Shown here: one piece after another, positions 17,596 through 25,423 of the stretch
Numbering within the stretch: position 1 is the stretch's first letter
Layout: each line of letters starts with the position of its first letter
Source: Streptomyces paradoxus
Lineage (GTDB): Bacteria; Actinomycetota; Actinomycetes; Streptomycetales; Streptomycetaceae
Direction: 5' to 3'
DNA length: 64,000 nucleotides
Assembly (NCBI RefSeq): GCF_014202475.1
Contig: NZ_JACHGV010000003.1
Coordinates: 286,239 to 350,238, forward strand
Notes under the pieces: generated by a model
What the model saw: the letters and a program-made list of their open reading frames with translations, nothing else
What the model was told of the DNA's origin: nothing
Databases searched by the model: none
Program-made: the position numbers and the translations under genes

Positions 17596-19443
17596 ATGTG
17601 TGGAATCGTGGGATACGTGGGGCCGCAGTCGGCGCTCGATGTGGTGATGGCCGGGCTGAAGCGGCTGGAGTACCGGGGATACGACTCGGCGGGCGTCGCC
17701 GTCCTGGCCGACGGTGGGCTGGCGGCGGCGAAGAAGGCCGGCAAGCTCCTCAACCTGGAGAAGGAGCTGGACGGCAGGCCGCTGCCGACCGGCGCGACGG
17801 GCATCGGGCACACCCGTTGGGCCACGCACGGCGGGCCGACGGACACCAACGCCCACCCGCACATCGACAACGCGGGACGGGTCGCGGTGGTGCACAACGG
17901 CATCATCGAGAACTTCGCCCTGCTGCGGGCCGAACTGGCGGAGCGAGGCCACGAGCTGACCTCCGAGACGGACACCGAGGTCGTCGCGCATCTGCTCGCC
18001 GAAGAGTTCTCCTCCTGCAACGACCTCGCCGAGGCGATGCGGCTGGTGTGCCGGCGGCTGGAGGGCGCGTTCACGCTGGTCGCGGTGCACGCCGACGAGC
18101 CGGACGTGGTGGTGGGAGCGCGGCGGAACTCACCGCTGGTCGTCGGAGTCGGGGAGGGCGAGTCCTTCCTCGCCTCGGACGTCGCCGCGTTCATCGCCCA
18201 CACCCGCTCGGCGATCGAGCTCGGCCAGGACCAGGTGGTCGAGCTGCGCCGGGACGGCGTGACGGTGACCGGCTTCGACGGCCGCCCGGCCGACATCCGC
18301 TCGTACCACGTCGACTGGGACGCGTCGGCCGCCGAGAAGGGCGGCTACGACTACTTCATGCTCAAGGAGATCGCCGAGCAGCCCAAGGCGGTCGCCGACA
18401 CACTCCTGGGCCGGATCGACGGTTCCGGTTCGCTGACCCTGGACGAGGTGCGGATCCCTCCGCGGGTGCTGCGGGAGATCGACAAGGTCGTCATCGTCGC
18501 GTGCGGCACGGCCTTCCACGCCGGGATGATCGCCAAGTACGCCATCGAGCACTGGACGCGGCTCCCCTGCGAGGTGGAGCTGGCGAGCGAGTTCCGCTAC
18601 CGGGACCCGATCCTGGACGCGCAGACGCTGGTCATCGCCATCTCCCAGTCCGGCGAGACCATGGACACGCTGATGGCGCTGCGGCACGCCCGCGAGCAGG
18701 GCTCCAAGGTGCTGGCGATCTGCAACACCAACGGCTCGACGATCCCGCGCGAGTCGGACGCGGTGCTGTACACGCACGCCGGGCCGGAGGTGGCCGTCGC
18801 CTCGACCAAGGCGTTCCTGACGCAGCTCGTGGCCTGCTACCTGGTCGCGCTGTACCTGGGTCAGGTGCGGGGCACCAAGTGGGGCGACGAGATCCGGGCG
18901 GTGATCCGCGACCTGTCCTCGATCTCCGGTGCGGTGGAGCGGGTGCTGGGCACGATGGAGCCGGTGCGGGAGCTGGCACGCACGCTGGCCTCCAAGAAGA
19001 CGGTGCTGTTCCTCGGGCGGCACGTGGGGTATCCGGTGGCGCTCGAAGGCGCCCTGAAGCTCAAGGAACTCGCCTACATGCACGCGGAGGGATTCGCCGC
19101 CGGGGAGCTGAAGCATGGGCCGATCGCCCTGATCGAGGAGGACCTGCCGGTGGTCGTGGTGGTGCCGTCGCCGCGTGGGCGCTCGGTGCTGCACGACAAG
19201 ATCGTGTCCAACATCCAGGAGATCCGGGCGCGCGGTGCCCGGACGATCGTGATCGCGGAGGAGGGCGACGAGGCGGTCGTGCCGTACGCGGACCATCTGG
19301 TCCGGATTCCCGCGACGCCGACCCTGTTGCAGCCGTTCGTCGCGACGGTGCCGCTTCAGGTGTTCGCGTGTGAGCTGGCGACGGCCCGGGGCAACGAGGT
19401 GGACCAGCCGCGGAACCTGGCCAAGTCGGTGACGGTGGAGTGA
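17596..19443 (+). CDS. glmS: Glutamine-fructose-6-phosphate aminotransferase
   Basis: It makes glucosamine-6-P from fructose-6-P and glutamine, the entry to amino-sugar synthesis. The 615-residue protein starts MCGIVGYVG, so Cys2 becomes the N-terminal nucleophile of the glutaminase domain (about 1-240). Two SIS sugar-isomerase domains follow (SQSGETMDTLMAL; HGPIALIEEDLPVVVV). The C-terminus ends NEVDQPRNLAKSVTVE, as in other GlmS. Longer upstream reading is rejected because Cys must follow the initiator Met. Confidence 0.97.
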   Translation: MCGIVGYVGPQSALDVVMAGLKRLEYRGYDSAGVAVLADGGLAAAKKAGKLLNLEKELDGRPLPTGATGIGHTRWATHGGPTDTNAHPHIDNAGRVAVVHNGIIENFALLRAELAERGHELTSETDTEVVAHLLAEEFSSCNDLAEAMRLVCRRLEGAFTLVAVHADEPDVVVGARRNSPLVVGVGEGESFLASDVAAFIAHTRSAIELGQDQVVELRRDGVTVTGFDGRPADIRSYHVDWDASAAEKGGYDYFMLKEIAEQPKAVADTLLGRIDGSGSLTLDEVRIPPRVLREIDKVVIVACGTAFHAGMIAKYAIEHWTRLPCEVELASEFRYRDPILDAQTLVIAISQSGETMDTLMALRHAREQGSKVLAICNTNGSTIPRESDAVLYTHAGPEVAVASTKAFLTQLVACYLVALYLGQVRGTKWGDEIRAVIRDLSSISGAVERVLGTMEPVRELARTLASKKTVLFLGRHVGYPVALEGALKLKELAYMHAEGFAAGELKHGPIALIEEDLPVVVVVPSPRGRSVLHDKIVSNIQEIRARGARTIVIAEEGDEAVVPYADHLVRIPATPTLLQPFVATVPLQVFACELATARGNEVDQPRNLAKSVTVE

Positions 19444-19466
19444 GCGGGAAGCCGGAGTGAGCGGAA

Positions 19467-19495
19467 GGGGCGAACAGGCGGATGCCCTTCGCCCC
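19467..19495 (+). terminator. Weak hairpin after glmS
   Basis: A 7-bp stem GGGGCGA/TCGCCCC (arms 19467-19473 and 19489-19495) with a 15-base loop lies between the convergent glmS and SH3-like genes. It may serve both directions. Confidence 0.45.
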
Positions 19496-19524
19496 CTCGA
19501 TCAGCCGGTCAGGCCGTCAGCTGC

Positions 19525-19884
19525 TCAGATGGGCAGGCAGGTCGCCGGGACCCAGCCTTCCTTGCTGGTGCTGTTGGGGCCGCCGAAGTACCACTTGTTG
19601 CTCGTCTTGCCGCAGGCCGTGTAGCTGCCGCCCTTGACGGGCTTGCTGCCGCCGAAGCAGATGCCGCCCTTCTTGCCCTTGCCCCAGGTGCCGAGAGCGG
19701 TCGAGCTCGTCTTGGGCTGGCTGCGGAGGTTGACGGTCGCCTTGGGCTTCACGTTCGTCAGCGCGCTGCTGCAGTCGGGCTTCGTCGCCGCTGCGGCGGT
19801 GCCGGCGGTGGCGACAGTGCCGGTGAGGGCCGTGGCGAAGAGGGCTACGGCGGTGGCCGCGGTCCCCAGCGACTTCAACTTCAT
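19525..19884 (-). CDS. Secreted SH3-like small protein
   Basis: The 119-residue protein starts with a clear Sec signal peptide (MKLKSLGTAATAVALFATALTGTVATAGTAAAA) with likely cleavage near residue 33. The mature part has four Cys residues and the pattern VNLRSQPKTSSTALGTWGKGKKG, typical of bacterial SH3 (SH3b) domains, and ends GGPNSTSKEGWVPATCLPI. It is probably exported and may bind cell wall. The ATG has a GGGAGGA ribosome-binding site. No specific ligand can be named. Confidence 0.85.
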   Translation of the reverse strand: MKLKSLGTAATAVALFATALTGTVATAGTAAAATKPDCSSALTNVKPKATVNLRSQPKTSSTALGTWGKGKKGGICFGGSKPVKGGSYTACGKTSNKWYFGGPNSTSKEGWVPATCLPI

Positions 19885-20024
19885 GATGTCCTCCCGTTTG
19901 CGTGCGATGCCGTTTGCTCATCGCGGTCAGCGCGAACTCTATAGCGGGCAGGTGAAGTTGAGGATCACGGGGTCGCCCGGGCGGTGCGTCGGAGGCCGTC
20001 CGCGCCGGATCCCGCCCGTCACCG

Positions 20025-20030
20025 TAGGGT
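20025..20030 (+). promoter_or_regulatory. -10-like hexamer for acpS (leaderless arrangement)
   Basis: TAGGGT lies 7 bases before the acpS ATG, with no ribosome-binding site between. Confidence 0.45.
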
Positions 20031-20037
20031 GCTGCCC

Positions 20038-20409
20038 ATGAGCATCATCGGGGTCGGCATCGACGTTGCCGAGATCGAGCGGTTCGCGGCTTCACTGGAG
20101 CGTACGCCCGCACTGGCCGGGCGGCTGTTCGTGGAGCGGGAGTTGCTGCTGCCCAGCGGGGAGCGGCGGGGGGTCGCCTCGCTCGCCGCGCGGTTCGCGG
20201 CCAAGGAGGCGCTGGCCAAGGCGCTCGGTGCTCCGCCCGGGCTGCTCTGGACCGACGCCGAGGTGTGTGTCGAGGACAGTGGGCAGCCCCGGCTGCGGGT
20301 GACCGGGACGGTGGCCGCGCGGGCCGCCGAACTCGGCGTGCGGACCTGGCACGTGTCGCTGAGTCACGACGCGGGCGTCGCCTCGGCCGTGGTCATCGCC
20401 GAGGCGTGA
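20038..20409 (+). CDS. acpS: Holo-[acyl-carrier-protein] synthase
   Basis: It transfers 4'-phosphopantetheine from CoA to acyl carrier proteins. The 123-residue protein begins [16 protein letters not shown], with the magnesium-binding Asp in [10 protein letters not shown], and has the second motif [12 protein letters not shown]. The C-terminal [19 protein letters not shown] is typical. The start at 20038 is set by homology and by the -10-like hexamer just upstream. Confidence 0.95.
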   Translation: MSIIGVGIDVAEIERFAASLERTPALAGRLFVERELLLPSGERRGVASLAARFAAKEALAKALGAPPGLLWTDAEVCVEDSGQPRLRVTGTVAARAAELGVRTWHVSLSHDAGVASAVVIAEA

Positions 20410-20419
20410 GACCCACGTC

Positions 20420-20692
20420 CTAGGCCAGGCTCCAGAGCAGCGTGATGGTGCCGATGAGGCCGATCGCGCCCAGGGTCGTACCGGCCGCCGCCGGCCACAG
20501 CCGGCCCGTTCCCCTGCGGGCGTAGTGGAGGCCCATCGCTCCGAAGGTCACCGCGAGCGCTCCGGCCAGTACCGTCCACGGGAACAGGAACGCCCAGGTT
20601 CCCACGGCCGAGAAGACGCCGAGGACCAGGGCCGTGGGGCCCAGGGCGGTGGCGGGGCTGTCCTTGTCCCTGGATGCTGTCGAGCTGGTCAT
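20420..20692 (-). CDS. Small membrane protein (DUF4190-like)
   Basis: The 90-residue protein has a short polar N-terminus and two long hydrophobic hairpins (ALVLGVFSAVGTWAFLFPWT and AGTTLGAIGLIGTITLLWSLA) joined by HYARRGTGR. This layout resembles DUF4190-type proteins of Streptomyces, whose function is unknown. The ATG at 20692 has an AGGGGGA ribosome-binding site. A longer start at 20725 would place the gene start inside the palindrome 20711-20726. It converges with acpS. Confidence 0.75.
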   Translation of the reverse strand: MTSSTASRDKDSPATALGPTALVLGVFSAVGTWAFLFPWTVLAGALAVTFGAMGLHYARRGTGRLWPAAAGTTLGAIGLIGTITLLWSLA

Positions 20693-20710
20693 GTCTCGTC
20701 GATCCCCCTT

Positions 20711-20726
20711 TTTGAACGAGTTCAAA
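20711..20726 (-). promoter_or_regulatory. Perfect palindrome, candidate operator
   Basis: TTTGAACGAGTTCAAA has 7-base arms around a 2-base centre and lies just upstream of the ribosome-binding site of the small membrane protein gene. Such palindromes are typical of TetR-type operators. No regulator gene is adjacent. Confidence 0.5.
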
Positions 20727-20771
20727 ACACAGCTCGATCATACGCCTGGACAGGGGTCCGGGGGAAAGGGC

Positions 20772-20810
20772 CCCGAAGCCCCCGCCGAGTGGGGTGGCGA
20801 GGGCTTCGGG
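20772..20810 (-). terminator. Terminator of the beta-helix gene
   Basis: The 10-bp arms CCCGAAGCCC/GGGCTTCGGG (20772-20781 and 20801-20810) lie just downstream of the beta-helix gene stop on the minus strand. Three short direct repeats of GCGGGGTCA lie between it and the stop. Confidence 0.7.
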
Positions 20811-20838
20811 AGCGGGGGTCAAGCGGGGTCAGGCGGGG

Positions 20839-21993
20839 TCAGCAGACCGACTGGCTGCTGTTCACGCGCGTGATGTTGCGGAACGTCGTGTTCTCGCCGC
20901 ACGGGCTCTCCCTGATGGCCGAGTTGGTGACCGTCAGGTTCTGGACGGTGATGTCCTTGTTGTTGGGGAACTCCGAGCGCGCGGCCAGGCGCAGTTCGCC
21001 GCCGCCCGTGATCGTGCCGCTCTGCGCCGCGAGGCTGACGTTGTAGCAGTTCTCGATCAGGACCGAGTTGTTGCCGGTGTTGGAGAGCGTCACCTTGTCG
21101 ATGACGGCTCCGCCGCTCTCCGAGACGCAGAACACGCCGCGTCCGCCGCCGCGGGCGACGACCTCGCCGACGCGGATGTTGGTGGGGTAGCCGCTGCCGA
21201 CCCGGCCGTTGCGGTTGGCCATGCGGAAGGCGGCGTAGCCGGTGCCCGTGCCGGCGTTCTCCGCGTCCACCTTGGTGACCCTGGCGTTGATGGTCTGGTT
21301 GAGCAGCAGGCCCGACTCGCCGACGTTGCGGGCCGTCACCGTGCCGATGGTGATGCCGTCGACGCCGTAGGTCTCGACGGCGTGGCTGGACGCGCCGGAG
21401 ACGTAGACGTGGTCGATGCGGACGTTGCGCGTCCACTGGCTGGTGTCGCCGCGGTTGTCGATGCGGACGCCCAGGCCGCGGGAGAGGCGCATGTCGATCT
21501 GGCGGAGCACCACGTTCTGGACGTTGCGCAGGAAGATCCCGTACAGCGGGGTGCCGGTGAGCTTGAGGTTCTGGACCTCGACGTCACGGGTGCCGCGCGA
21601 GTAGACCGGCGCCTGGTCGCCCGAGCCGCTGCCGGTGACGTCGATGGTGCCGCAGACGTCGAGGACGGTGTAACTCGGCAGGGAGATGCGGGAGCCCGCC
21701 GGGATCGAGCCCGAGCCGCGGACCACGACCCGTTCCTTCGCCGTGCGCCCGGCGGTGAGGCTGTTGACGGCCGCCTGGACGGCCGCGCGCATGTCGGTGC
21801 CGGTGTAGACCGTGCTGCCGCCGCGCCGGGCGGTCCAGGTGCCGCCGCTCTGCACGGCCTCGGCCTGGAAGGAGCCGTCTCCGCAGGCCAGCGCTCGCGT
21901 GGGGGCGGCTGTGGCGGGGGCGGTCAGGGTGCCGGCGGCGGTGAGGAGGGCGGTGGCACCGGCGGCGGCCAGTAATGCGGCTCTGCGTCCCAT
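20839..21993 (-). CDS. Secreted right-handed beta-helix protein
   Basis: The 384-residue protein has an N-terminal signal peptide of about 32 residues (Arg-Arg followed by a long Ala/Leu stretch). The mature part shows regular short repeats of the parallel beta-helix type (DVEVQNLKL, NVVLRQIDM, NVRIDHVYV, GITIGTVTA, NIRVGEVVA, DITVQNLTV). Polysaccharide lyases and polygalacturonases use this fold, but I see no unambiguous catalytic motif, so the substrate is unknown. A LacI-type operator upstream suggests carbohydrate control. Confidence 0.85.
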   Translation of the reverse strand: MGRRAALLAAAGATALLTAAGTLTAPATAAPTRALACGDGSFQAEAVQSGGTWTARRGGSTVYTGTDMRAAVQAAVNSLTAGRTAKERVVVRGSGSIPAGSRISLPSYTVLDVCGTIDVTGSGSGDQAPVYSRGTRDVEVQNLKLTGTPLYGIFLRNVQNVVLRQIDMRLSRGLGVRIDNRGDTSQWTRNVRIDHVYVSGASSHAVETYGVDGITIGTVTARNVGESGLLLNQTINARVTKVDAENAGTGTGYAAFRMANRNGRVGSGYPTNIRVGEVVARGGGRGVFCVSESGGAVIDKVTLSNTGNNSVLIENCYNVSLAAQSGTITGGGELRLAARSEFPNNKDITVQNLTVTNSAIRESPCGENTTFRNITRVNSSQSVC

Positions 21994-22028
21994 GGGGGCC
22001 TCGGTTTCGTCGAACGTGGGGGGTGTGC

Positions 22029-22036
22029 AAGCGCTT
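22029..22036 (-). promoter_or_regulatory. LacI-family operator core upstream of the beta-helix gene
   Basis: The 8-base palindrome AAGCGCTT lies in GCAAGCGCTTTC, about 36 bases before the beta-helix start. AAGCGCTT-type cores are the usual binding sites of LacI-family sugar regulators in actinomycetes. Confidence 0.55.
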
Positions 22037-22166
22037 TCTGTGCGGCCGGGAGTCTGGCAAAGGGGCGGCAGAGCGTCAATGGATGCGACACGGTTCGCAG
22101 AGAGGAAGACGCGGGAGGTGCGTTTGAGGGGGAGTGGCCCCGGGGGCGTACGGGAAACTCGACCGC

Positions 22167-23597
22167 ATGCGTACTGCGTACAGCGTGGAGACGGTCCGGA
22201 ACGCCGAACGGGAGCTGATGACGCGGCTGCCGGAGGGGGCGCTGATGCAACGCGCCGCCGCCGGACTCGCCGCGGCCTGCGCCGACCTGCTGGGGCGGGT
22301 GTACGGGAGCCGGGTGGTGCTGCTCGTCGGCAGCGGCGACAACGGGGGTGACGCCCTGTACGCCGGGGCCCGGCTGGCTCGTCGGGGGGCCGGGGTCACG
22401 GCGGTGCTGCTCGCGCCGGAGCGGACGCACGCGGCGGGGCTCGCGGCGTTGCGGCGGGCCGGGGGGCGGGTCGCGGGGGCCGGTCGGGGCGAGGCGCTCG
22501 TCGAGGACGCGGACCTCGTCCTCGACGGGATCGTCGGGATCGGCGGGAAGGGCGGGCTGCGGCCGGACGCCGTGCCGCTGGCCGCAGCCGCCGGGCGGTC
22601 GCGGGGCGCCGTCGTCGCCGTCGATCTGCCGAGCGGCGTCGACGCCGACACAGGCGAGGTGCACGGGGTCGCCGTGCGGGCCGGCCTGACCGTGACGTTC
22701 GGGACCCACAAGCCGGGGCTCCTCATCGATCCCGCTCGGGAGTACGCGGGCTCGGTACGGCTGGTGGACATCGGGCTGGAACTGCCCGCCGAGGCGGAAC
22801 TGGAGGCGTTGCAGCACCTCGATGTGGCCCGGCTGCTTCCGGTGCCGCGGGCGGAGAGCGACAAGTACCGGCGGGGCGTGGTCGGGATCGCCGCCGGGTC
22901 GGCGCGGTATCCGGGAGCCGCTGTGCTGGCCGTGTCGGGCGCGCTGCGGGGCGGGGCCGGGGCCGTGCGGTACGTGGGGCCGGCCGGGGACGCCGTCATC
23001 GCGCGGTACCCCGAGACGCTCGTGTCGGACCGGGGGCCGAAGCATGCGGGCCGGGTGCAGGCGTGGGTCGTCGGGCCGGGGGCCGGGGACGACGCGGCGA
23101 CGGTCGCGGAGGTGCTGGCGGCGGACGTGCCGGTGCTGATCGACGCGGACGGGCTGCGGCTGGCGGACGCGGAGGTCGTACGGGGACGGCGGGCGCCGAC
23201 CCTGATGACGCCCCATGCGGGGGAGGCGGCGGCGCTGCTGGGTGTCGAGCGGGGGGAGGTTGAGGGCGGTCGGCTGGCGGCGGTGCGGGAGCTTGCGCGG
23301 CGGTACGGGGCGACCGTGCTGCTGAAGGGGTCCACGACGCTGGTGGCCGACTCGGGGGGCGGGGCGGTGCGGGTGAATCCGACCGGGACGGGGTGGCTGG
23401 CCACGGCGGGGAGCGGGGACGTGCTGTCCGGGCTGGGCGGGTCGTTGCTGGCGGCGGGACTGTCCGCGGTGGATGCGGGGAGTGTGGGGGCGTATCTGCA
23501 CGGGCTGGCCGGGCGGCTGGCGGCGGAGGGGGCGCCGGTGGGGGCGCATGACGTGGCCGACGCGGTGCCGGAGGCTTGGCGGAATGTTCTGGGGTGA
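22167..23597 (+). CDS. nnr: Bifunctional NAD(P)HX epimerase and ADP-dependent NAD(P)HX dehydratase
   Basis: This repair enzyme converts hydrated NADH and NADPH back to the normal cofactors. The 476-residue protein has an N-terminal YjeF epimerase domain (about 1-210; VGSGDNGGDALYAGARLARRG). The C-terminal ribokinase-like dehydratase domain (about 215-476) has NPTGTGWLATAGSGDVLSG. The fusion is the usual bacterial form. ATG 22167 gives MRTAYSVETVRNAERELM, the standard N-terminus. An upstream in-frame start (22134) would add 11 residues. Confidence 0.93.
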   Translation: MRTAYSVETVRNAERELMTRLPEGALMQRAAAGLAAACADLLGRVYGSRVVLLVGSGDNGGDALYAGARLARRGAGVTAVLLAPERTHAAGLAALRRAGGRVAGAGRGEALVEDADLVLDGIVGIGGKGGLRPDAVPLAAAAGRSRGAVVAVDLPSGVDADTGEVHGVAVRAGLTVTFGTHKPGLLIDPAREYAGSVRLVDIGLELPAEAELEALQHLDVARLLPVPRAESDKYRRGVVGIAAGSARYPGAAVLAVSGALRGGAGAVRYVGPAGDAVIARYPETLVSDRGPKHAGRVQAWVVGPGAGDDAATVAEVLAADVPVLIDADGLRLADAEVVRGRRAPTLMTPHAGEAAALLGVERGEVEGGRLAAVRELARRYGATVLLKGSTTLVADSGGGAVRVNPTGTGWLATAGSGDVLSGLGGSLLAAGLSAVDAGSVGAYLHGLAGRLAAEGAPVGAHDVADAVPEAWRNVLG

Positions 23598-23660
23598 GGG
23601 GTGAGGGTTGAGGGGTGCTTGCGGGTGCGGGGCGGTGGGGGTCGCTGTGGGAGTGGGTCG

Positions 23661-23758
23661 CCCCCTCCGCCCCTTCCCGTCCCGACCCGGGGGCTGCGCC
23701 CCCGCACCCCCGCTTCGGCCTGAACGGCCTCGTCCTCAAGCGCCGGACGGGCTGGTGG
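23661..23758. repeat. Dispersed Streptomyces-type intergenic repeat
   Basis: This GC-rich element contains GGGGGC-TGC-GCCCCC (a small hairpin, 23689-23703), then CACCCCCGC, CGGCCTGAACGGCCTCGTCC and CAAGCGCCGGACGGGCTGG. I recognise this combination as a common interspersed sequence of Streptomyces genomes. It is non-coding and lies after nnr. Confidence 0.65.
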
Positions 23759-23881
23759 GTGCGGCTCGTGCGTCCGGGTGACTCCTGCCATGCGGCGGCC
23801 CCGGCCCGGGGCGTGTGCCGCGTTTGTCTGGGCGCATGATCCGCAGACGTACCGGGCCGGTCACATCGTCGCGGATGCATT

Positions 23882-24096
23882 GAGTACCTGTCGGCCCGAC
23901 GGAACCCGAACGCCGCCGGGAGCTGCCCGGTGCGGTCCCACCCCGTGGCGTGCGTGGATCTCAGCCGCCAGCGGTCGACGCTGTACAACACGCCCATGCC
24001 GTACTCCCAGTTCTTCAGCGGCGGGCAGGCCTTCCACGGGGCGTGCTGAAGAAGGGCGACAGGGTGTTCGTGTGGGGGCGGCGGCCCGGGACGTAG
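23882..24096 (+). pseudogene. L,D-transpeptidase remnant, internally deleted
   Basis: One frame reads a conserved block with ACVDLSRQ joined directly to RSTLYNTPMPYSQFFSGGQ and AFHG, and stops at 24047-24049. The overlapping frame then gives the family's C-terminal end VLKKGDRVFVWGRRPGT and a stop at 24094-24096. In intact secreted L,D-transpeptidases of Streptomyces, a long segment separates VDLSRQ from TLYNTPMPYS, and the catalytic SHGCV motif lies between AFHG and the C-terminal GDRV block. Both intervals are missing here and the frame is broken, so no active enzyme can be made. The identification is from memory of the family. Confidence 0.6.
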
Positions 24097-24134
24097 CGGA
24101 CCTGCTGCCGGAGCCCTCTGAGACACTGGGCGCG

Positions 24135-25301
24135 ATGAGCGAGAGAACAGCCCCGACCGCGCCCCTGCGGGCCCGTGCCGAGATCGACCTGGCCGCCCTG
24201 CGGGCCAATGTGCGGGCCTTGCGCGCCCATGCGCCGGGCGCGGCCGTGATGGCCGTGGTCAAGTCCGAGGCGTACGGCCACGGGGCCGTGCCGTGCGCCC
24301 GCGCGGCCGTCGCCGCGGGGGCGAGCTGGCTGGGCACGGCCACGCCCGAGGAGGCCCTCGCCCTGCGGGCCGCCGGGCTGCCGGGCCGCATCATGTGCTG
24401 GCTGTGGACGCCGGGCGGGCCGTGGCGCGAGGCGATCGAGGCCGAGCTGGACGTGTCCGTCAGCGGGATGTGGGCCCTGGCGGAGGTCGTCGAAGCGGCC
24501 AGGGGAGCCGGCCGGCCCGCCCGTGTGCAGCTCAAGGCCGACACCGGCCTCGGGCGTGGCGGCTGCCAGCCCGGGGAGGCCTGGGCCGACCTGGTCCGGG
24601 AGGCGCTGCGGGCCGAGGCCGAGGGGCTGCTGCGCGTCACGGGACTGTGGTCGCACTTCGCCTGCGCCGACGAGCCCGGGCACCCCTCCATCGCCGGCCA
24701 GCTCGGCGTGTTCCGGGAGATGGTCGCGTACGCCGAGGGGCAGGGCGTGCGGCCCGAGGTCCGGCACATCGCCAACTCGCCGGCCACGCTCACGCTCCCC
24801 GAGAGCCACTTCGACCTGGTCCGCACCGGCATCGCCACCTACGGCATCTCGCCCAGCCCCGAACTGGGCACCCCGGCCGACTTCGGGCTGCGCCCGGTGA
24901 TGACGCTGTCCGCCTCGTTGGCCCTGGTCAAGCAGGTGCCGGGCGGGCACGGCGTCAGCTACGGCCACCGGTACGTGACACCCGGCGCGACCACGCTCGG
25001 CCTGGTGCCGCTGGGCTACGCCGACGGCATCCCGCGGCACGCCTCCTCGGCCGGGCCGGTCCTGGTCGAGGGCAAGTGGCGCACGATCGCCGGGCGGGTC
25101 GCCATGGACCAGTTCGTGGTGGATCTGGGCGGCGACGAGCCCGCGGCGGGAGCCGAGGCGGTCCTGTTCGGACCCGGCGACCGCGGAGAGCCCACGGCGG
25201 AGGACTGGGCCCAGGCGGCCGGAACCATCGCCTACGAGATCGTGACCCGGATCGGAACGCGTGTTCCTCGCGTCTATGTGAATGAGGAACGGGACGGGTA
25301 A
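24135..25301 (+). CDS. alr: Alanine racemase
   Basis: This PLP enzyme makes D-alanine for peptidoglycan. The 388-residue protein has the PLP-lysine motif AVVKSEAYGHG (Lys43), the N-terminal pattern RAEIDLAALRANVRALR, and the catalytic Tyr region GVSYGHRYVTPGATTLGLVPLGYADG of the C-terminal domain. The ATG at 24135 gives a normal N-terminus. The gene precedes an alpha/beta hydrolase and tsaE, the usual actinobacterial order. Confidence 0.96.
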   Translation: MSERTAPTAPLRARAEIDLAALRANVRALRAHAPGAAVMAVVKSEAYGHGAVPCARAAVAAGASWLGTATPEEALALRAAGLPGRIMCWLWTPGGPWREAIEAELDVSVSGMWALAEVVEAARGAGRPARVQLKADTGLGRGGCQPGEAWADLVREALRAEAEGLLRVTGLWSHFACADEPGHPSIAGQLGVFREMVAYAEGQGVRPEVRHIANSPATLTLPESHFDLVRTGIATYGISPSPELGTPADFGLRPVMTLSASLALVKQVPGGHGVSYGHRYVTPGATTLGLVPLGYADGIPRHASSAGPVLVEGKWRTIAGRVAMDQFVVDLGGDEPAAGAEAVLFGPGDRGEPTAEDWAQAAGTIAYEIVTRIGTRVPRVYVNEERDG

Positions 25302-25423
25302 CTCGCACAGGGAACCCGTCACGAGGAACGCCAGACACCGTGGCAACAGCAGCACCATCCGGCCCACCGGTTCACTCGACCGGGTGAGCCACCCGACCCA
25401 CACCCGGCGAAGAGGAGCGGTAC

